Below are positions 55,074-64,000 of a stretch of 64,000 nt of DNA, piece after piece. The first letter of the stretch is position 1; every line of letters begins with the position of its first letter. Made by a program: the position numbers and the translations under genes. The notes beneath the pieces are model-generated. The model was not told the DNA's origin. It did not search any database and saw only the letters and a list, made by a program, of their open reading frames with translations. The stretch is taken from positions 101,393,785 to 101,457,784 of the forward strand of contig OW240917.1 of the NCBI GenBank assembly GCA_933207985.1, read 5' to 3'. This stretch comes from Pelobates cultripes. Lineage: Eukaryota > Chordata > Amphibia > Anura > Pelobatidae.

Positions 55074-55599
55074 TGCTGATTAACAAGATCGAACTTGTGT
55101 AGCAAAGGTTTTAGGCTCTGAAAACTTTACCTATTACAAACCAATTCATTTAAAAATATATTTTTCAGTTTTCTTTTCTTTGATCAAAGATACACAGGTA
55201 AGGATAAAGATAATGTGCTTGCTAAATTAACAAATTATGTGAGGCAGCAGCAAATCATACAATCCCAACAACTTGTGAAAGAAAAATACTAAAGTTCTAC
55301 ATTGTTTAAAAATTATTTCTCTCTCTATTTTTTGTTTATTTATATATTTCTTAACCATTTTATTGCTACTTGCTAATAAATATCTTACCACATCTGATCA
55401 TCTTCTCAATTTGCCTGTATTTATGCCTGATTTTAACATTGTTTTTGTTTATATTTAGAGCTGCATTGATATACATAGAGTTGTATTTCAAGATAGCATT
55501 TCCTTTGCCTTTGTACAGACTTCAATATGCAACTTCCAGTGATGATCACTAGAATAGTTCTATTAGACTTTGAGGCACATCATCATCGCACGAGGATGA
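55074..55599 (-). other. SPOCK3: No feature recognised
   Basis: AT-rich presumed intron. Confidence 0.5.
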
Positions 55600-55870
55600 G
55601 AGAAACCATTGATAGCCAAATAAGGATCATTTACTGCACTATATAAATGGACAAAAACGCAAGCTCATTACACTTTTGATAAAGCCCTCCTGAGTGAAAT
55701 TTGTTAAGTGTTAGACTGCTGCCGGCTTTTACCACAAGAGTTTGTTTTATTTCAATATTTGCCAATAAAGTCAGCTCTTTGCCTATATGTTAAGTGAAGC
55801 TGTGTCTACACTTGTTTTTTATTATTCTTGGTCGGGATCAAACCACCAAGCTCAACATATCCAGAGCATA
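55600..55870 (+). mobile_element. PLE terminal-repeat fragment, third family (C)
   Basis: TTTGATAAAGCCCTCCTGAGTGAAAT at 55675 aligns with the hammerhead-like motif of family A. It is followed by GCCAATAAAGTCAG (compare AATAAAGG after the motif at 12337), TTTGCCTATAT, and a hairpin TGGTCGGGATCAAACCA near 55829 that resembles the first hairpin of the two-hairpin module. ORFs and repeats beyond this are missing. Confidence 0.5.
55675..55702 (+). ncRNA. Degenerate hammerhead-like motif (family C)
   Basis: The core TTGATAA is the same as in family A, then A and GCCCTCCTGAGT, then GAAA. Stem II pairs poorly and stem III (ATTTG) is not self-complementary, so it is probably dead. Confidence 0.3.
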
Positions 55871-55918
55871 TTCTTACTCTGAAATCCTTAAATAGAGTTT
55901 TCATATTTTCATATTTAA

Positions 55919-56157
55919 AGGCATTCTATAGTATAAGGAATACAAATCTGTATTCTGTACATTATAGAGCCCTCACACCTCTAAAAAACCTTTTAGTCAC
56001 AAACCTGATTCCAGCACCAATGGCTCTTAGTGCCGGGTCGGCGCTCCACCACCTACACGCCATCCAATGAGGGGGCTAAAACGCATGTGTGGCAAGTGCG
56101 CAGGCACCTTAGGCCTTCCCCATAGGAAAGCATGATTGATTGTGACTATAGTGTCCC
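55919..56157. mobile_element. TTAA-flanked MITE, short
   Basis: The 239-bp element lies between TTAA at 55915-55918 and 56158-56161. Ends are AGGCATTCTATAGTATAAGG and, inward from the right, GGGACACTATAGTCACAATC, sharing ACACTATAGTCA with the element at 46586. Confidence 0.65.
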
Positions 56158-56161
56158 TTAA

Positions 56162-56828
56162 TTCTATAACGTTACTAAAACCCCATTATTTAAAAAAAAA
56201 AACTAATAAAATCTGTCAACATTGAAGTTGCTGTTTAGTGGATAAGTGAGTGCGCTGGATCTTGTGTATTATAAATTGGCCCCCAGCAGCACCCAATTTA
56301 TGCACGTTCAGGTGAGTGCAGCCCCCTGGTTTCATATAAAAAATATATAAAAATTAAGGAATACTATAGTCACTATCAATCATGCCTTCCTATGGGGAAC
56401 GCCTAAGGTCCTGATTACCCACTATTATCTCTTCAAGGGAAACCTCTTACAACCAAACAATTCATGCTATACATACGCACACTATTACTCAGACTAGGCC
56501 TCAATCCAGCCTCCTTCTCAGGTCATTCATTTACAGGTCAGCCACAGCAGCTTCTGGTAATCATGTTCCGACACATATCATTAAGAATATGGGACACTGG
56601 AAATCCTCTGCATACAACAGGTAAATTCCAAACCCAGAGAAGGCAGTCAGTCTTGCTTTCTATAATAAGTCTAAACAATGTTACTTGTGGAATAAATAAA
56701 ACTAGTTTTCTTAATTTTTGCTCTCTTTATTGCAGGTCTAACCTCTCGTCGGTTTCGTCAGACCTCAACTGACTTTTGTTGTTATCGAATTACATTCATT
56801 TAATCATACGTCCCACTATTATCCCATA
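56162..56828. other. SPOCK3: No gene; includes a MITE end fragment
   Basis: 56356-56412 (TTAAGGAATACTATAGTCAC and then TCAATCATGCCTTCCTATGG) is an inverted match to the right end of the element at 55919-56157. The rest is unrecognised. Confidence 0.5.
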
Positions 56829-56829
56829 C

Positions 56830-56867
<38 letters not shown>
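56829..56867. repeat. (TA)n microsatellite
   Basis: Run of about 18 TA units ending in TATGTGTATATG. Confidence 0.95.
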
Positions 56868-56869
<2 letters not shown>

Positions 56870-57010
56870 ATATGTATCAAGGAAGGTGCACTCACTGCTG
56901 GACTTTGCACAATAAAGTGTCAAGATTTACCTACATACACCAGAAATTGTGTCGACGTTTCAGTCCTCTATGGGACTTTCCTTTGCCAACACATGCACAG
57001 GCTTTTCAGT
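56870..57010 (-). mobile_element. Short PLE-like repeat (family D) with hammerhead-like motif
   Basis: On the minus strand the order is a hammerhead-like motif (56993-56948), then CACTTTATTGTGCAAAGTCC, then GCAGTGAGTGCACCTTCCTT with a GTGAGT. The motif-spacer-GTGAGT order parallels the pLTR of family A. No coding part is present. Confidence 0.45.
56948..56993 (-). ncRNA. Hammerhead-ribozyme-like motif (family D)
   Basis: Minus strand: stem I TGTGTT/GACACA, core CAAAGGA (C3, A6, G8 and A9 kept; U4 and G5 changed), extra A, and a perfect 5-bp stem II AGTCC/GGACT with loop CATAGA. GAAA follows, then ACGTC, giving a minimal stem III and a GUC cleavage triplet directly before stem I. The U4 and G5 changes would probably abolish activity in this copy. 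Confidence 0.5.
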
Positions 57011-57870
57011 TAAATGTGGTCAGATCATGACAGGGGCCGTATTGGAATTTTGTTTTTATTATTCCTCTTCTCATTTGCAGTGCAGCACCACATAACATCA
57101 CTATAAACAGTCACTACAGAATCCTCATTACAGGTGGTTTTCATGGAGAAAAAGGAAAATATATATTGTTTATTAAAAAAAATAAAAAAAAATAAAAAAG
57201 AAGCAAATTGATATATATTTTTTATATATTTAAATATGTGAAAAAAATCCAGAAAAACTGACAGTAACTTGTGGTAGGAAGTTTGATTTGAACAACAATG
57301 TAACACTGACCTATACCTGGGAGGAGAATCAATAATAATGTAACTTTTAAATTCTTTAATTGGCTTTTTCTAAAACAGATTATCGCAAAGGAGTTGTGCA
57401 TTGGAGATTTGTGCCATCACAGGCAAAGATCTACTCTGACGATAAACATATATATTTATGGTGCTCTGGGTTTCTCTTCATATTCCTTTTTTAAATAGAG
57501 CCATCAATGATAAAAACTGGGCATGATAATGTTTGTTTACTATGCAAACACAACTCATTCTCTGATTTCTGAATTAAACAAATGATTTAAAAATGTTCTC
57601 AAACCGCTATTCAGATTTGATTGCTCTATTAAGAGTTTAACTCAATGACTAAAATGCTAACATAATGTTCTAGTTACACTGTATCACAGAATTTTTATCA
57701 TAAATTGATAACATATTTGTAAGTATTATTTAAAATGTTTAATAGAAAATCCAATGACTGTAATTTAAATTGATTTGAGCTGTAATATGACTTGATAGGG
57801 TGAAAAATCTATATTTAATTAATGTCGGATGACAGCAAGTAAGTGTTGCACAACCCCCCCCAACCCTCCC
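57011..57870 (-). other. SPOCK3: No feature recognised
   Basis: AT-rich presumed intron with an A-rich run at 57165-57200. Confidence 0.5.
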
Positions 57871-57903
57871 CTCACGCACACACAGACACACACACACACA
57901 CAT
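57871..57903. repeat. (CA)n microsatellite
   Basis: CACGCACACACAGACACACA then CACACACACACA. Confidence 0.95.
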
Positions 57904-60900
57904 ATGTTATATGTTTATAAACTTGAAATGAATTTTGCTATCAGAGATTTAGACATATCAATTATAACAGATTGTCCTAAGGTTGAATATGCACATTTTT
58001 ACAAAACAATTTAGATTTAAGGGTACATTCCAAGAACCATAACAGCAACATGAAAATTAATGTCCCTGGTGCTTCTTTACCTGTAGAGGTTTGGCCATTC
58101 ATAAACAATTTAACCCCAAAGTTAGTGCTGTTCATTGCTATATCCATTGACATCCAGTTACTGAAATTCAACTAGAGGAAGAGTGGACAGCTCCTGGGCA
58201 GGGCACCAAGATTAGGCTTAAAGCAGGCTAAAGACAATTGCTTCTGCTCCAGTCTACAGACTGAGGCTGTTGTGAGTTAGTAACTATCTCTCCTGGACTG
58301 TGTCCCCTCCTCTCTCCTCTTTTACTCCTTTCTCCTGCATGGCTCCACATCTCTGAAAACTGGAAGAGATCTCCTAGGCTGTTGAACAGAAAGGGACCTG
58401 GTTGCACTGCTAAAAGGCCACAGCCCCTGACACATGCTCACCAGGTGGCCCTAAGTGCATGGGCCACACAATGGGTCCCCTTAGTGTGCGGTTCATGGTG
58501 CAGCCACACTGGCTGCACCGACGGTAGTTCCTGCACTCCTTCAAACTGAAATTCTAGTACTTTTTTCCAGACATGGCTCACTAGTAACACATGATGACTT
58601 TTGTATGACATTTTGAGCAGATTTGGGTAGGCTTCAGTCCACTACCAACCACATTAAATGTTCTCATTCAAACCCTTACTGAAACATCAACTGAACCTGG
58701 GTATCTTTTTTTACCCAGGACTAATAATGACCTTAAATATCTTTCCAATAAGCTCTAGTGGCACAGTCCAACTGTAAAACATTTTTTGTTCCCTGTAGGT
58801 CAGACATAATGTCCATAGGGACCTCAATTCCCTTGAGCAATATTGTATCTCTCATGAACACTTACACAGAAGCATTTCCACCTTGTATCACATTCTACAA
58901 ACATTTTATTCCCTGCCTCCCACTAAATGTCTTTAAAGATGGGAGATGGATTTTGGGCTTACTATTTCTTAAGCACAGTGGAAATAAAATATTTGAACAC
59001 ATCAGAGCTGAGTCTCAACCAAAGTTCAGTTCCCATGGACTATGCTTCTTTCCTGCCCATCCTCTAATTAAGGCAAGTGTTTTCCAATAGTTTTCTGACC
59101 ACCATAGATTGTCCGATGTGATCTACTTTTCTCTCTCTTTCCCTCTCTTTTATACATATGAGATTCCCAGCTATATTTTTGCATGATATTTTATGTTGGT
59201 ATTCTAGTCTTCAGAGATGTATTTAATTATTATGTTGCCAGTGTAAAGACATCTCTAACAAGTCTATCTCTTGTAAAACTGGAAGATTTTACATTTTGCT
59301 TGTATCCCTTTATTTGCTCTGTTTCTTTTTTCGTTATATAGTTACAAAATTTGAAAATAAACATTGTCAAAAACAGCACAAAACTATCTTTGCTGAAATA
59401 GATTGAGAAACCAAAGCTTATTGAACAAACCATATATATATTATCATGCAATATCTTCTGTTATGCCAATTTTAGGCTGAAAAATCACTTGCATTGACTT
59501 ACTGCCAAAACCTTTGCCATTCACTGTCTGTAAATGTTGCTACTTAAAAGTATTTGGACAAAACATATATTTGATTATTGTTTTTAGAAATGACAGGTCA
59601 ATTACAATTACAAAGATTTACTGGATTTTGCCACGTACAATTTTGTATTTGTGTTTTTTTACATTACATTTTAATTTTGTGTCCAGATTCAATATAGCTG
59701 TCAGCCTTTCAAAATTGTTGTTCTATTTTATTTACATTTAGTTTTGTCATGTTTATTTTTATATTTTCTTTCCTTAAGTTATTTGGTTGATTCTATTGCT
59801 AATAGCACAGTATAGGCACTTTGTATTTTCCACCCCCTAAAAATACATCTTTATCCCTATTATTTAAAAAAAAAAAAAAATACACAATGAAGACTAAAGA
59901 CAATTTAGCCTATCCAGTTATAAATGTGCTTGTTAATCACAAAGCTTGGACATTATCTGAACCAAATGGATGTGTTGATTATCAGCTTGATTGCTTTCAG
60001 CTGAAAAGATCTGTCATATTCTATCTGCTGCATGTGTCCTTTTTGTTACTTGCCATTGTTCTAACAATGACTGTATTAAGTCTAATAACAGCATCACTGT
60101 TCTACTGTGCTTGAGCAATTTATAAAACAAAGACTGATTGCCATGTCATTGATGACATCAGCAGTTTTTCAAAAGTGGTTGGAAAATAATCTGCGTGCTC
60201 CTTCTTTTGCACTTGTGATTTAGTCCCTAAAATCCCCTACAAACCACTGAGAGCTATTTACATTACATTTTAATTGCACCTGCATATTGCACTGCATATA
60301 TAATTGCACCTGCATATCAACAGAGGACGGAAATTATTTTGTGCTGTTATATAACCATTCTATCATTTGCATTGTTGTCAAGCTGGGTTCAATTTTCTAG
60401 TAAGGATGTAAACAAATTATGCTGAGAAATAGTGAGTGCAATGTGAGTTAACAGCTTGGAAGAGTATATTAATGAGTGATATATACAAAGTAATATTTAC
60501 ATGCCAAATAAGCAAGTTACTTTGTGACTGTGACAATTGCATTTATTCAGGTTCATGCAGGTATTCATAAATGATGTTTTAAATGGTTGTGTATACCACG
60601 ATCAAAGCAATGTTTTACTTTTTTGTGTAGTAGTCTATTCACTGTGAAGATGATTAACGTGACTTTAGAAATACCTATTTAAATATAAGCAAAAATAGCA
60701 GAATTTTAAAATAATCTCAAACTGAAATGAAACAGATATTTAAAATATAATTTTGCCTAAATATTGCACATGTATATTAAAGTCGTTAAAATAATTTTCT
60801 GTGGAAAGACCCAGTGGAGGCTTGTCCATGGGAGCACGTAGGGCAGTGGTAAAAGAGTATATATTTATATATACTTTTTATTTATTTATATATCTCATTT

Positions 60901-61304
60901 TGCACCTTTTTGGTTTCTTCTTTTGGTAAAAGAGTAAATTACTGAAATAGCTTCTCTTTGGGAAAGGGTTAACTTTCAAATTTCCATTATAAATGGTAAA
61001 CATCCATCATACAGCACTGCAGTGCTATAATTCCACCTCCACTTCTTCCACTACAGCACAGATTAATTCACTAATAGTGAATAATGACTGCCAATTTAAA
61101 CTGTTGAGGACAACTAGGCATGTGTAGAATTTAGGTTGTTTCTGATATCTGTCCATTCAGTGTGCACTCCAGACATGCTCTATATGCCCCTTGGAGGTGA
61201 TTTTTTTTTAACGTGCTCTATTTAACACTCAGTAAGGAATGTGAATTGGATGCCCAGTATATCACAGTTAAAAAGTCTAAATATGACAGAAAATAATTAC
61301 TTAC
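57904..61304 (-). other. SPOCK3: No gene recognised
   Basis: Presumed SPOCK3 intron. Short frames (58758-59090, 59821-60114 and others) have no recognisable similarity or splice context. The patch 58150-58560 is GC-richer and may be an old repeat. No Kazal-domain exon was spotted by eye. Confidence 0.45.
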
Positions 61305-61376
61305 AAGATAGTCTAGAGGTAGTGCACTAAGCTTAAAAACACTAAAAGTGTGAGTTTAATTCCTGTATTAGCAGGT
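61305..61376 (+). other. tRNA-like sequence or tRNA-derived SINE piece
   Basis: TAGTCTAGAGGTAGTGC (61309-61325) resembles a tRNA A box, and GAGTTTAATTCCTG (61352-61365) a B box, at tRNA-like spacing. Acceptor and anticodon stems do not pair well, so this is not called a functional tRNA. Confidence 0.35.
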
Positions 61377-61710
61377 TTATTTTCTTTCTATTCATTCTAT
61401 ACATCTCAGACAAGGGGTTGTGATTTCAGTTTTCTACATTGTGATTTTTTTTTTCTGCTCATTATGTTTCCATAAGTGTCATATCATTTACAAATATACA
61501 TTATTTTAATATATATAGTGAATGCCCTTATTGAAACTTGGACAAACATTTATTTTTCTTATGGAGTTTCTGTGGAGTGAATATGCAAAAGTCAGTATGA
61601 TTACTATTTTGTTTTGATCCTTCTAAAATAACATGCACTGCATGTGTTATCTCAAGCAATGTTTTGTTTTATATGATTTAGCAAAATGTATAATAAAAAA
61701 AAAAAATCAT

Positions 61711-61779
61711 ACTCAACAGAATTTGAATCCAGATTGACAAACACAAAAGGAAAAAAAGCTGAACCACTGGGCTATTTAA
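61711..61779 (-). other. tRNA-like sequence or tRNA-derived SINE piece
   Basis: Minus strand: TAGCCCAGTGGTTCAGC (61774-61758) fits an A box, and GGATTCAAATTCT (61730-61718) a B box. The part between is T-rich and does not form an anticodon arm. Opposite in orientation to the piece at 61305. Confidence 0.4.
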
Positions 61780-62147
61780 GAAGACACAAATAAGTATAGC
61801 TCAGTTTCAATACTAGTATTCAATTCTAGAACTATGTGTCTGCTGACAATGTGTAACCTAATAGGAGCACTGTCTTCCTTATTGAAAAGTCTCCATTATG
61901 TCATCTCTGTGTGCGTCTGATTTAAATGTTTTCCCAAAACCCCAGCACTGTGTGCCTTCTGGAAATGTTTTACCCCAGACCCATCACACTGTGTGCATCT
62001 GTTGAAGAATCCTGCCAGAATATACCAGATTTCCAGGCATTCCAAGTTCTATTATTGCATTGACCTGTATAATCAAGTTTTCTTTTAGAAATTGGAGTTT
62101 TCTGTTCTGGTAATTGAAATAATTCCATATTTTAGCATGATGTATTG
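61780..62147 (-). other. SPOCK3: No feature recognised
   Basis: Presumed intron. Contains loosely repeated GCACTGTGTGCNTCTG-like phrases near 61850-62000. Confidence 0.45.
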
Positions 62148-62473
62148 TATCAGCCAATCAGTGACTCCCCATTCAAAAAACAGTTTTTTAAATAGTAAGT
62201 TTCTTTCCAAGCCAGTTTTGTGAATGGAGAGTCACTAATTGGCTAGCAGTGTCAACTGACCGCTTTCAGCCAATCAGTGGCACCCCTGCCCGGAGGCACT
62301 CTGCGCTTCCTGAAACTGAAATATCGGCTCTGAAGGAAACATTTGGGTAAAACTATTCGAGAACCGTTCTTGAAGGGTTTAACCCCTTGAGGCAAGAGTG
62401 TTCCCGGGGGCCTTCTGGCAGCATAGCATTTTCATTTAGATGACTTTGTTATGGTGCCTGGAATGTTCCTTTA
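62148..62473. mobile_element. MITE-like repeat
   Basis: The right end GTTATGGTGCCTGGAATGTT and CCTTTA is the inverted match of the start of the repeat at 63789 (TTTAAAGTAGCACTCTAAAC, then ACCATAACCAC). AGCCAATCAGTG occurs twice inside (62154 and 62269), and an inverted form AGTCACTAATTGGCT lies at 62230. The left end is uncertain. Confidence 0.5.
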
Positions 62474-63645
62474 CATTTTGTAAATTATTTGTCATTACAT
62501 TACAATTTTGCATATAGTGATCAGCACTGTGATATTATCTCCCTGTCCAAATTATTTTTATCTGATTCAACAGATTTATTTTTTTACATTAAAATGCTTT
62601 TTTTTGGCAAATCTTGATAGTGAGGGCTATAATAGGTGATTTGATAGCTCGTTTATCTAAAAAGAAATCTGATTGACATTCTTTAAGAGAAAAGTTTTTA
62701 AACAAAGTCACTTAAGGTTGGATTATGTTACTATCTTTTCAATTAACGATGTTGCTAGATACGAGGAAGATAATGAGATTACAGTTGGCATGTGATAATT
62801 AGCATTGAACATTTATTTACAATTAAATATTATAAATGTGTTGCTTGGTCTGGGAACTTGCATACAGAAGGGTATGTAGCTAAGCATGATTTATGACGGC
62901 ATGGTCCTATTCTTGGCTACAATTATGCCCTTTTAGAAATGGATATTTCCAGCAAAATAATGACCACAATTTCAAAACACGATTCATTTTAAGCAGGAGT
63001 CTCAAACACCAACAACATGGACCACCAATCTCTGATCATTGACTTGAACAAGACAGTTTACAGTAGCTGACTGACAAGTCCACTCATAACTTCCAAGCGG
63101 CAGAATGATTACACGCAAGAACCTAGCAGGTCTTTGGACTAATGGGGAAAAATTGAATCTGGCTGAATAATACTAAAAACCTTTCAAAATAAATTATTAG
63201 ATTTAGGTTTAATTAAAGTTAAACACTACGACCAAATAATGTATACTTATTCATCTCACTATCATTAATTTTCACTATATTCATGTCACTAATTTACACT
63301 TTTACGTAGAATTCTTAAAATCTATTTAAGCAGTGTTCTCTTTTATCCAGAAGTATGCAACATGGACAATCAATCATTCCTAGTAAAGTATCTGTTACAA
63401 AACATAATATTACTGCCTCTACAGAACCCCTCTGGCTTTTACCTTTAAAAGTGGGATAGCACTGTCATGGACAGATAAGCTTTAAACCTCCCTGACTCCG
63501 TTTACATAACTTTTCTATAACCTAAAGGCATAGCAACTAAATCATCAGTGCTGAAATATTATACTTGGTTTTGTTAAAAAAAAATAAGGCACACTTTTTA
63601 CATTAATATGTTATTGCCTTCTTTCAAATTTGGAACATTGCTAAA
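62474..63645 (-). other. SPOCK3: No feature recognised
   Basis: AT-rich presumed intron. Confidence 0.5.
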
Positions 63646-63676
63646 TAGACTAGATAGATAGACAGACAGACAGACA
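63646..63676. repeat. (TAGA)n(CAGA)n microsatellite
   Basis: TAGACTAGATAGATAGACAG and then ACAGACAGACA. Confidence 0.9.
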
Positions 63677-63788
63677 AGGTTATAGTTAATGTATTAGAGT
63701 TGAAGTTAAGGTTAGTGTTTGAAATTAAGGGTACAGCTACAGGTACAGGTAGCAGAAGGATTGTGAAGGGTTAAGGGCTAGAGCAGGG

Positions 63789-64000
63789 TTTAAAGTAGCA
63801 CTCTAAACACCATAACCACTTAAGCATGATGTAGTAATGGTGCCAGAAGTCCCCTGGTTCAATTCACTGGTAAGGAGTCAAACATTTTTGGTTGACACTT
63901 ACTTTGGTTCCCCAAACACCTACATTGCTTCTTGGGGTCTTCCATATAGCTAAAGTGAAAATTCAACTTCTGCATTTTTTCAGGTCACTTACTGGCTAAG
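63789..64000. mobile_element. MITE-like repeat, cut by window end
   Basis: Starts TTTAAAGTAGCACTCTAAAC then ACCATAACCACTT, and shares its end sequence with 62448-62473 in inverted form. It contains GGTGCCAGAAGTCCCCTGG. It runs out of the window. Confidence 0.5.

Noticed and set aside
59821..60114. 97-codon frame with a hydrophobic C-terminal segment
   Set aside because: It begins in a poly-A tract, has no upstream context, no homology that I recognise, and is the sort of frame expected by chance.
46025..64000. Search for the SPOCK3 Kazal and N-terminal exons on the minus strand
   Set aside because: Looked for CGSDGHTY-like and CPCP-like coding sequence with phase-1 borders and found none by eye. 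A translated alignment of this interval against testican-3 would settle it.

Overview
The window is vertebrate genomic DNA, most likely from a frog. It is AT-rich, has long introns, and carries one recognisable single-copy gene embedded in amphibian-type repeats: a Penelope-like element, DIRS, Ty3/gypsy, L1/Tx1-like and L2-like LINEs, Tc1/mariner elements, and palindromic or TTAA-flanked MITEs. No prokaryotic or organellar feature was seen. The species call is an inference from gene and repeat content.

The host gene is SPOCK3 (testican-3) on the minus strand. Five coding exons of its C-terminal half lie at 45905-46024, 35162-35383, 34876-34938, 31547-31684 and 27930-28099. They encode the start of the SPARC-type extracellular calcium-binding region, two EF-hand loops, a linker, a thyroglobulin type-1 domain and the acidic glycosaminoglycan-bearing tail. 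Every junction is phase 1. The Kazal/N-terminal exons were not found and probably lie beyond 64000. The 3' UTR runs leftward from 27929, and its end is uncertain.

Left of the gene (1-24600) is repeat-dominated DNA. It holds a solo LTR (3861-4294), a decayed Ty3/gypsy gag split by an L1-like insertion with a 14-bp duplication (4881-7831), LINE fragments, and a decayed DIRS-like element (10147-20768). Nested in the DIRS copy is a nearly intact 8-kb Penelope-like element (PLE, 10308-18345) with a 14-bp target duplication. The PLE has an inverted 5' segment, two 1.44-kb direct terminal repeats, a coiled-coil ORF1, and an RT plus GIY-YIG ORF2 broken only by one extra A. Each terminal repeat carries, in order, a 12-bp hairpin, a CRE/E2F/TATA promoter, a hammerhead-ribozyme-like motif, AATAAA, and two copies of a two-hairpin module ending in GTGAGT.

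The SPOCK3 introns hold a 0.5-kb palindromic element (29561-30081), a Tc1 fragment, a complete but frameshifted Tc1 element (35953-37539), and a degenerate L1/Tx1-like LINE (about 38971-44672). That LINE is interrupted by a fragment of a second PLE family (42440-43520), which carries three more two-hairpin modules. Right of exon 45905 are a TTAA-flanked MITE, a palindromic element with an 8-bp duplication, an intact Tc1/mariner element of DD37E type (50074-51636), an L2-like LINE, a 37-bp-stem hairpin, two more PLE/hammerhead-like fragments, tRNA-like sequences and further MITEs.

The most novel-looking signal is the architecture of the PLE terminal repeat: promoter, hammerhead-like fold, then iterated hairpin-hairpin-GTGAGT modules, found in two diverged families here.
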